From: Serripes groenlandicus
Taxonomy: Eukaryota > Mollusca > Bivalvia > Cardiida > Cardiidae
Length of the DNA: 64,000 nucleotides
Direction: 5' to 3'
NCBI GenBank assembly: GCA_031761405.1
Contig: JASEVX010000007.1
Coordinates: 60,295,421-60,359,420, forward strand
In this document: piece after piece, positions 55,831 through 64,000 of the stretch
How the letters are laid out: every line of letters begins with the position of its first letter
How positions within the stretch are numbered: position 1 is the first letter of the stretch
Translations under genes and position numbers: made by a program
The notes under the pieces: generated by a model
The model's input: only the letters and a program-made list of their open reading frames with translations
Told to the model about the DNA's origin: nothing
Database searches by the model: none

Positions 55831-56237
55831 TCTGAAATACAATTACATTTAAATTAGATGTGATGGTGTCCATGTTTAACAACAGATCTAAATCATCTGA
55901 ACAAAATTGGTAGAGGGTCACCCAAGAAACCTTTGTGAAAAATAATTTCCAAATTGGGCCTATACTTTTGGTCAAGAAGATTTTAAAAGTTTTCAATGTA
56001 CATATATAAGGAAAACAAGCCCCTACAATGCAATGCAATATGTAACGGGCGATATATTGAGACTAGAGAGGTCGTATATATTAGGGCAAGGGATAATGAC
56101 AGCGATAAAATAGGGTTATGGATTGACTTGTGCATGAGATAGAATAGCATAAACAGGTTGTAATTCAGCCAATTACTGAATAATAAACAAATGTCACCCT
56201 CGACTTCAAACAAAGTCGGGTTAATTAAACACTCACC
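55831..56237 (-). other. Possible 5' leader intron of the CUB gene, with a candidate donor at 56237
   Basis: On the - strand, AATACAG followed by GTGAGTG has its exon end at 56237, and TTTCAG occurs just before the start codon of exon 1. Together these would define a short 5' UTR intron. The interval includes a degraded piece of the large tandem-repeat family at 55885-56030. The call is based only on splice-like motifs. Confidence 0.3.
55885..56030 (-). repeat. Fragment of the 165-bp repeat unit
   Basis: TTGGTAGAGGGTCACCCAAG and GGCCTATACTTTTGG match one minus-oriented unit of the 29396 element. Confidence 0.6.
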
Positions 56238-56239
56238 TG

Positions 56240-57590
56240 TATTCATTTGTTTTCAGATCATCTAAATTAGGGCTGTTCCATTTCAACACTATTTTTTGTT
56301 ATTTTGTCCCTTCTGATCGTAAATTAAAACAATACATAATAAACGACCATTTTGAATACGAATTGTTGTCATTTCCTACTTGTGTGACCTACTTTTTTTC
56401 CTAATTGGTTCACCTGTGTTGCCAAATAAATCCATAAGAATAAATCAAATTCCCAAGTTACCTCCCTTTAACCTTAAAAAAGTAGAACGATATGAAAAAA
56501 GAATCGACCAATAGTATTTAACCAGTTAATTTTTAAAAGCTTAAGTTCAATAATTATCAATTAGCTTTCAAAGTATAAAAATTAAAATTAAAGTTTTTAA
56601 AATATTTCCAAATGTTCAAACAGACGACACTCAAAATTTGAATAATGCAACCTACATATTACAAATCTACAGAAGACGACTTTGAAAATGACTAGACAAA
56701 GCAAAAGTATTGAGTCGAGTTGAAACAATTGTGGCAAATGTAGAAATTGTTCATGATCACTGATGAGCAATTCTTCCCTTTTCCACAATGTTTTCAAATG
56801 TCGTCTGCTGCAGAGTCGTCAACATTCGTTTACATGTGGGAAATGGGACCCTCTTCACTCAATTGTTCCCCCCCCCCCCCCCCACACGACAGTCATAATC
56901 AAAGCGCTGAAAGCTCTGATGGTATAGGGGCATATGTAAGTTGAAAATATATGGCATAGATACTATCGACAAACATTGTTGAAACAAGAAACAATGACCT
57001 TTAAAACAAACCAAACCAAAAATGTGGGAAGCAACCCATACTGCCTGCCAATAACATATACCTTATTTATCAAAGTTTGAGCCTTTTCTTGTATAAACAA
57101 AATAAATCAGGAAGGACAACAGATTGACAAAATACCGAAGAGCGACCCTTAATTAAAATATTTCCAGTTCAGAAATCACTAAAGATCCACAGTGTATATT
57201 GTAATCATGCTAATAAATAAAAGACAATCGAAAGCATGCTAGAGTTATGTTTCTTTTTGAACTGCACATCTGTAGCTCTGCGTTCCCAATACACCAAGTC
57301 TTAAATTGATACATTGGACATCTATTGAGACAAAAAACAGAAGAAATGAAAACATGAGTTTACACCTAAAAAACCAGATCAGATTTGTGTTCAAAATATT
57401 GTATCGATCTCCTAATCCCAATGTATACGTGTGACGACTATGAAATGGATCCGCAAAACAGAAACAAAGTTTTGACCAATTAATGCAAACCGTAACGGAC
57501 AGACGGACGGATGGATGAACACAAAGACGGACAGACAGTCAGTCGCTCCGGACAAAGTACACAGCTTAGGGAAGCATTCATTAACGAACA
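56240..57590. other. Region upstream of the CUB gene
   Basis: Presumed promoter side of the CUB gene. It has an old MITE at 56640-56850, a C-run at 56866-56883 and a short GGAC/GGAT run at 57495-57530. No convincing core promoter motif was identified. Confidence 0.4.
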
Positions 57591-57597
57591 AGGGTTT

Positions 57598-57816
57598 TGA
57601 TTGATTGGGGTTTAACGCCGTTTTTAACAATTTCTCAGTTATATCACGGCGGCCAGTTCGCCTACTCATGCATGTCCTGGTTTTCTCACACCAGTACTCC
57701 ACACAACAATCTTCCCAAGCAACTGGCTGCTCATCCACATAGGCTTAGCCCATTGGTGAAAGACGAATGACGCATGTCGCATTGACTTTTATCAAACGTC
57801 GGAAAGAAATTTGGCC
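57598..57816 (-). mobile_element. SINE, minus orientation
   Basis: It is very close to the 44542 copy, from TGATTGATTGGGGTTTAACG to GACGAATGACGCATGTCGC. Confidence 0.78.
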
Positions 57817-57829
57817 GAATATGTCAACA

Positions 57830-58770
57830 TACACACGAGTTATAACCGCAAGGTCATTATTTATTTTATAATTGAGGCGCTACTAGCGATTTTGGGACAA
57901 CATTTATAATGTATATGCATTTTCGTTAATTGAAGACTCAACGTCCGTCAACGTGTAATCTAGTCCTAGATGTATCTGTTGACATATAAACTAGAAATGT
58001 AGTCTAAATGTTTTTGTTTGTAAATTAACCTTGTACAGTCCCATTTCGTAACTTTGCAACATATCTTTCAAAGGTACAGTTTGTGTTTGGACGCAGTGAT
58101 AATACATTTATAGATCAATGTGTTAGGCATTTGTTCCTGCTTTGCTGGTTATTAAGACGAACTGTCAAGGTAACATGAAGCTTTAACCCTTTCCCATAAA
58201 CAACAAGACGAATTTTGATGCAAAGCATCAAAGACGCCATGCATGATTTTGAAGCATGACTTAAAGGAAGCAGATGCAGTTCAGTACATTAAAATACCCT
58301 GTGCAAACAGACAGGATGTAAATATTTTTAACAAGAATGCCAAATGTCCTTTTTTTTTCTAAACAAGAAGGCCAAATGTCCCTTTATTTTAAACAAGAAG
58401 GCCAATATGTGCCTTTATAGTTCACCTGGCTACCATAGTCTATAATGAAAGTTTATCAAGAGAAGAAAGGGTCAATTTTGACGTAGGGATTAGTCGTTTT
58501 ATATGCTACAATCTATGCGATATTCAGCATGTGAAGTTTATTCGTGAAATGACACGTTTAGTCCTGAAACCATTTGGTTTACAGTTTGCTTAACATTGAC
58601 TGCAACTATAAAGTCATACAAGCAAAAGATATCTTAAGCAGATGTGTCGAAATGCTTCTACATACAGGAAAGAGTTAAATATTTTCTGCATGTGTTATCG
58701 GTAGGAATGAATCAAATAGAGATGTACATGTAGAAAGGCTTGTAAATCAAATGCGTAAGTACTTTAGTAG
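57830..58770. other. Unassigned DNA with a tripled AACAAGAAGGCC motif
   Basis: AACAAGAATGCCAAATGTCC and two close variants occur at 58332-58420 before TTCACCTGG. This is the hairpin-type start of the large elements, repeated three times. No gene seen. Confidence 0.4.
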
Positions 58771-58773
58771 TCC

Positions 58774-58932
58774 TTAACCCTTTCCCTCATACGAAAGTTC
58801 TGCAGCAGACGACATTAAACATATTTTGTCAAAAAATAGAAAATCTCTATAATTAAACTGATAACCTATGACTAAAAGTGGAAAACATTATGGCAAATTG
58901 CTCTTGTTTTGTCACTATTGTTTTCAAAATGC
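58774..58932 (+). mobile_element. TTAA MITE, forward, right end lost
   Basis: TTAACCCTTTCCCTCATACG through to TTTTGTCACTATTGTTTTCAAAA in pieces. It then meets the large tandem-repeat element at 58946. Confidence 0.75.
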
Positions 58933-58945
58933 GAGGATAAATCTA

Positions 58946-60090
58946 AACAAGAGGCCCATGAGGGCCTATGCTCTACTGGTATGGTTCTTTGGTCATTTTC
59001 AATCCAGAGCATGCATGTATGGTGAAGATCGGATAGTAAATGGAGGCTCTTTTGTGTTCAAAAGCTGTATTATAGCAATTTTGACAATTTCAAGGGCCAT
59101 AATCCAGTCTTGCATTGGCGGATCTGGCTGGTTTGCGAAAGGAACCAAGCTCTCATCAATATTCAACTACTATCTAAGTTTGGTGAAGATCGGATAGTAA
59201 ATCCAGGCTCTATTGTGTTCACAAGCTCTATTATAGCAATTTTGACAATTTCAAGGGGCATAATCCAGTCATGCAAGGGCACATCTGGCTGGTTTTCGAA
59301 AGGAACCAAGCTCTCGTCAATATTTAACTACTATCTAAGTTTGGTGAAGATCGGATAGTAAATGGAGGCTCTATTGTGTTCACAAGCTGTATTATAGCAA
59401 TTTTGACAATTTCAAGGGCCATAATCCAGTCATGCAAGGGCACATTTGGCTGGTTTTCGAAAGGAACCGAGCTCTCATCAATATTTAACTACTATCTGAG
59501 TTTGGTGAAGATGAATTAGTAAATGGAGCCTCTATTGTGTTCACAAGCTCAATTATAGCAATTTTGACAATTTCAAGGGCCATAATCCAGTCTTGCATCG
59601 GCGGATCTGGCTGGTTTGCGAAAGGAACCGAGCTCTCATGGATATCTAACTACTGTATAGGTTAGATTGAGATACAATCAAAACTGAAGACTTAATCGCG
59701 TTCACAAGCTCTATTATAGCAATTCTGACAATTTCAAGGGCCATAATCCAGTCTCGCATGGCCGGATCTGGCTGGTTTACAAAAGGAACTAAGCTCTCAT
59801 GGATACCTAACTACTGTGTAAGTTTGGTGAAGATCAGATAGTAAATGGAGGCTCTATTGTGTTCACAAGCTCTATAATAGCAATTTTGACAATTCCAAGG
59901 GCCATAATCCAGTCTTGCATGGGCGGATCTGGCTGGTTTGCGAAAGGAACCGAGCTCTCATGGATATTTAACTACTGTATAAGTTTGATTGAGATACAAT
60001 CAAAACTGAAGACTGTATCGCGTTCACAAGCAATTGTTTACGGACGGACGCAAGTACGACGGACACCACACCACGGCATAAGCTCTACTG
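58946..60090 (+). repeat. Large hairpin-ended element, about six 160-bp units
   Basis: It starts AACAAGAGGCCCATGAGGGC. CCATAATCCAGTC recurs about every 160 bp from 59097 to 59900. It ends with a GGACGGACGC run and CATAAGCTCTACTG. Confidence 0.82.
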
Positions 60091-60205
60091 TCTCTCTATT
60101 TGTTCCAAGAAATTTCACAATCTCATTGATGCATGTAGAAGTTAAAAAATCTTACAGCTGCAAATTGCCATTGCAGAAAATGTCTTCATCACTGCAAATT
60201 GGACT

Positions 60206-60300
60206 GCGTCTTTGGTGTAGAGGAAGAGCATCCACCTCAGGTGTGAGGTCGTGGGGTTGATCCCCGGTCGGGTCATACCAAAGACTTAAAGGGACTGAAT
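60206..60300 (+). mobile_element. tRNA-derived SINE head
   Basis: A box TTTGGTGTAGAGGAAGAG and B box GGGTTGATCCCC, then GGTCGGGTCATACCAAAGAC, as in the 22231 SINE. The body is missing here. Confidence 0.7.
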
Positions 60301-60829
60301 CCCATATGAGAAAAAAGCGAAAATAAAGAAAATTGTTAAAAATTGCTATTACCTGGATGTTTTTGCATGTAAGGCATTGCAATTTGCGGACTAATGTACT
60401 ACAATATATGCACACTATTAATATTGCGGAGATTTTTCGTTATTTTGCATTGTAAAATCTACTGGGTTAGTAACCCAGTAAATCTAAAAATATCGCTGTA
60501 TATTTATCACGTGATCACTACAACCAAATTGACAATCTCCTTCGCAGAGTCGTTCCTTACACTCACGCATACATGAATGTAATGAGTCGATAGTGTTAGA
60601 GAATGCCGAATTGAATCCACAAATTCAAATGAGCAAGAGGAAATTCCACGGTATTTTTAAACGGGAAAACACGGAGCGGACGTTTTTTTAACTGCTTATT
60701 TCCTATGAAATAATGAAAAACAAGACTTGTACGACCTTCTACAACATTCCGTTACATATATATCGACGTATTTTGGATTAATTAGAATAAGTATAAAATA
60801 TAAAGATTTTGGACCATTATGGTGTTTAA

Positions 60830-60960
60830 AAGATGGAAGAAATGGCTGCCCTACTTGGCGCTCAGGGTTGCGGGGTTAGCATAACATCCGAGATGCTAGT
60901 GTCAGGATAAATGGATCAATAGTACTGGTAACCTACCCAGGACAAGCTGTGATATAATAT
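60830..60960 (+). mobile_element. SINE body fragment
   Basis: GGCTGCCCTACTTGGCGCTC, then GGATAAATGGATCAATAGTA and CTGTGATATAATATAAC. Same family as 8962 and 22231. Confidence 0.62.
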
Positions 60961-61780
60961 AACAAGAGGGCCATTGTGGCCCTAGATCGCTCACCTGATA
61001 TTATTATTTTCACTTTAGCCATATAAGCCCCGCCCCCTGGCAGCCATAGTTTTTGACCAATCAACATGACTTGAATGAATCTGATAGAGGGTCACCCAAG
61101 GAATATTTCTACAAAATTATTAAAAAATCGGCCATACACTTTTGGAAGAGAAGATTTTTTAAGTTTTCACTCAAGCCATATAAGGCAAAATAGCCTCGCC
61201 CCCTGGCGGCCATGTTTTTCGACCAATCAACATGGCAATAATGAACATTCTGTATCTTTATCTTGAAAAACACTGAGGTCGTTGACCTTCTCCAGGAGCG
61301 AATGTAAAGGTAGAATTTATGTTTTCAATATCTGCATCATCCAACAATGTGTCAATATTGCCAATTGTAAAGGACATGTGACAAATAAATGAAGTTTTTA
61401 TAGTGTTCCCAAAGTCAATTATAACAATTTTGCAAATTTTAAAGGGCCATAATTCTGAAGGTTTCAAAAGGAACCGAGCTCTCATGTATATCTAGCTTCT
61501 GTATAAGTTTGGTAAACATCAGATAATAAATGATGACTTAATCGTGTTGACAAGGTCAATTATAACAATTCTGCCAATTTTAAAGGGCTATAATCCAGTC
61601 ATGCATGAACAGATCTGGTTTTCGAAAGGAACCAAGCTCTCATAGATATCTAGCTACTGAATAAGTTTGGTAAACATCGGATAATAAATGAAGACTTTAT
61701 CGTTTTCACAAGAACTTGTGGACAGACGACGGATGATCAGAAAAGCTCACCTTGCGACTACGTGACAGGTGAGCTAAATA
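60961..61780. repeat. Large hairpin-ended element with mixed internal units
   Basis: The left end is AACAAGAGGGCCATTGTGGC, then ATCGCTCACCTG; the right end is CAGGTGAGCTAAA. The left part carries GGCGGCCATG-type units. The right part carries AAAGGGCCATAAT and GGAACCGAGCTCTCAT units, as at 44900 and 58946, so it is a mosaic of two internal unit types. Confidence 0.75.
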
Positions 61781-62928
61781 GAGTTAAAAGTGGCAAAAAA
61801 CACCAATCAATCAATCACTGTAAATTGGCTTGACAATTAAACATTTCATTTTCTCCCCCACAAGACTGTTCAACTTTGCATCCCTTTGGCAGATGTAACG
61901 CTCCTTCCTCAAATATTTGTAAGGTAAACATTATAAGCAATATCTCCTTTTGCCACAATGATTTCAAAAGTAGTCTGCTACAGAGGCATATCAGGTAGCG
62001 TCTATATTTGGGAAATGATTAACTTCATCTGTATATCCCCAAATTACAATTCCAGGAGTATAAAAACACTAAGAAAATATTTGTATTGAAAGAGTTTAAA
62101 ATTACATTGTTTATTGTACAAAACAAGTACATGACATAGATCTTCACATTTTTTCCCATTAAAACAGAACTGTTATAGATAAAACATGTATATCGGGACA
62201 AAAATATTTGCACTTTCCAAAGAATAAACATAGAATAAAATTGACCAATGTAGATATGTTCAGGAAAAGTCGGGAAAAGTCTTCCATGTAGGTTTGTTAT
62301 AACCTTCATCAGGCCCAGACAACATTTTATGCTTCTGCAGCAAAAGACTTTAAAACATTCTGGGAAAAGAAAAAAAGAGCAATTTCTTCTTTTCCTACAA
62401 TGTTTTGCAAAACATTTCAGAGAGTTAAAAATTTACAAAAAATTAAAATCTTTCCTTAAAGCAGACAACACTAAAAGTTTATATGGTAAACTTGTCACCG
62501 GATATACAAATTTTAAACTTGTCAAAATTCAAACCACCTGATGAAAACAACCAATCGAAATTCAGCAAAACTAGAGGTTAGATCATAAGCCATAGAATAC
62601 ATTGTGGGAATTGGAAAATTGCTTATGGTGAGCACTAACTCCTTTTCTAACAATGTTCCATATGGGAATTTAATGAATCATGGCCAAGCCAATCTTTTTG
62701 ATCAATTTAATGTTGGATAGATTATGACACCTGGCTAGAGAAGATAGCATAATACATGTGCACCAGTATTTCCCAAAGTACACATTTAGGTTTCTAAGAA
62801 AAAATGGTCTGGCTCCAATGTCTTGAAAATGGCACCAACTTTTTGAATTTGGCGAAAAGTGTTGGCGCAAAGGAAAAATGAGCCAGGGAGAACCCTGAAT
62901 GTTTTCATAAGTCTGTTGCAGAGGTATT
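61781..62928. other. AT-rich stretch with MITE remnants
   Basis: Right-end MITE fragments lie at about 61930-62020, 62330-62420 and 62590-62660. No exon recognised. Confidence 0.4.
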
Positions 62929-63580
62929 CAAACTAGAACTATCACTGAATGTGATTAATACCCCTGAATGTCGCCCTGATAGGAAAGGTAATAGAATATT
63001 AAGAAATCCCACATTAAATTCCAACTTGTAGTTTTAAAGATAATCTGCGGACAAGAAAAAATGAAGAAAGGGCGATGAAAATTATTCCACAAACAAAAGA
63101 ATGTAACAAAGGGCAATTAATCTGTAATTAGCTAAAATAGGGTTATGGTTCTTGTTCACTGCACTTCCTCTCAATGTGTTGTATCATAGTATGAAGTTTT
63201 ATTAAATTCCATCCAGTAGTTTTGAAATTATTCTATGCTCAACAAAAAGTAACAAAGGGCAATAACTCTGTAATTAAGTAAATTAGAGTTATGATTCTTG
63301 TACACTGCACTTCCTCTCATTGTGCTCTACCATTATATGAAGTTTTATTAGATTCCATTTATTAGTTATTATTCTCCGGACAAGAAAAAGTAACAAAGGG
63401 CAAGAACTCTGTATCAGGTAAAATAGTTATTGTTTCTGTAAAATGCACTTCCTCTCAATGTGTTGTATCATCGTTTGAAGTTTTATTAAATTCCAGCAAT
63501 TAGTTTTAAAGTTATGCTCCAGACAAGACTGTACAAACAAGAAAAAGTAACAAAGGGCAATAACTCTGTAATTATGTAGA
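62929..63580. repeat. Dispersed element with about 140-bp direct repeats
   Basis: It starts AACTAGAACTATCACTGAAT. CACTTCCTCTCAATGTGTTG recurs near 63161, 63308 and 63446, with AACAAAGGGCAATAACTCTG between. It stops at the terminal exon of the membrane protein gene. Confidence 0.7.
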
Positions 63581-63768
63581 TTATAGTTCACGCTGTTTTC
63601 GAAGGCAGCAAATGACGATGACGACAAAGACCACAATCAGGCCAACCAGTCCGAAAGCTCCACCGATGATTAGGATTATTGATTGTGTACTGAGGCTGAG
63701 CGATCGATTATTGTACGCATATTCATTACAACCATATTCATTTTCATATGTGCATCTTGCCACATCAG
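63581..63768 (-). CDS. Last coding exon of a second single-pass membrane protein
   Basis: Sixty-one codons and TAA follow acceptor TTATCCAG, entering in phase 1. The product is a short Cys-containing stretch (ARCTYENEYGCNEYAYN), a Ser-rich linker, a strong transmembrane segment of about 25 residues (starts SIILIIGGAFGLVG, ends VVIVICC), and the tail LRKQREL. The upstream exons, which would hold the ectodomain, lie beyond the right edge. The layout (phase-1 junction just outside the membrane) resembles exon 4 of the CUB gene, but the short tail differs. No family is recognised. Confidence 0.65.
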
Positions 63769-64000
63769 CTGGATAAAGTATATAAACAGAAAATTAAATT
63801 CATTTTCACAAAAAAGCGCTATTGCTGTAACATGACTCTTGGCAATGTTTTCTATATTTTTTTGATATACTTTAAAATACAGCATGTTATGAGCTTTCCC
63901 TCATATTTTTTCATAAGATAAGAAATGTATTTTTAAAACATTCACCGTGTGCCCAACCAAAATGCTTGTCACTAAAAAGATATTGTTTAACTCTTTCCCT

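Noticed and set aside
59859..60260. A 133-codon frame on the + strand
   Set aside because: It runs across 160-bp repeat units and a SINE head, with no coding character.

Overview
This window looks like nuclear DNA from a lophotrochozoan animal, most likely a bivalve mollusc; a scallop is possible, but I could not test that. It is AT-rich and gene-poor, has GT-AG introns of several kilobases, and is crowded with interspersed repeats. No prokaryotic operons, ribosome binding sites, rRNA operon, intact tRNA gene or CRISPR array is visible.

Three protein-coding loci can be supported. (1) On the + strand, the last two coding exons of a Rap1-type small GTPase occur twice: set A at 11269-11409 and 14724-14825, set B at 24141-24290 and 24891-24980. 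Both carry the NKCD and SAK guanine-binding motifs. They end in different CaaX tails: a Cys-rich CVML end in A and a Lys-rich CVLL end in B. I see no GTPase N-terminal exons between the sets, so they may be alternative 3' cassettes of one gene whose first exons lie left of the window. (2) On the - strand, six exons between 55830 and 44136 splice in phase to an 817-residue single-pass membrane protein: signal peptide, one four-Cys CUB domain, a transmembrane segment near residues 163-187 and a cytoplasmic tail of about 630 residues. (3) At 63581-63768, - strand, is the last exon of another single-pass membrane protein whose other exons lie right of the window.

Most of the rest is repeats. The dominant one is a palindromic MITE of about 230 bp that starts TTAACCCTTTCCC and ends GGGAAAGGGTTAA, with well over 70 copies or fragments by eye. 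One copy sits inside another at an internal TTAA, and the TTAA is duplicated, so the family behaves like a piggyBac-type non-autonomous transposon. Several copies lie end to end and share a single TTAA. Other families are a second palindromic MITE with GATAAGG ends, a single-copy 244-bp MITE with 31-32-bp inverted ends, several tRNA-derived SINEs with common 3' modules, a 5S-rRNA-derived fragment, and large elements made of 140-170-bp direct repeats and flanked by short hairpins such as AACAAGAGGGCC.

Layout: 1-11.2 kb, MITE-rich with a SINE, a 31-bp array and a second MITE family; 11.2-25 kb, the Rap1 exons in a dense MITE field; 25-44 kb, no gene recognised, with MITEs, a 1.6-kb tandem-repeat element, a 30-bp minisatellite and the 5S-derived piece; 44-56.3 kb, the CUB gene, whose introns hold an inverted pair of large elements and a 77-bp minisatellite; 56.3-63.5 kb, repeats; 63.6 kb, the last exon of the third gene.
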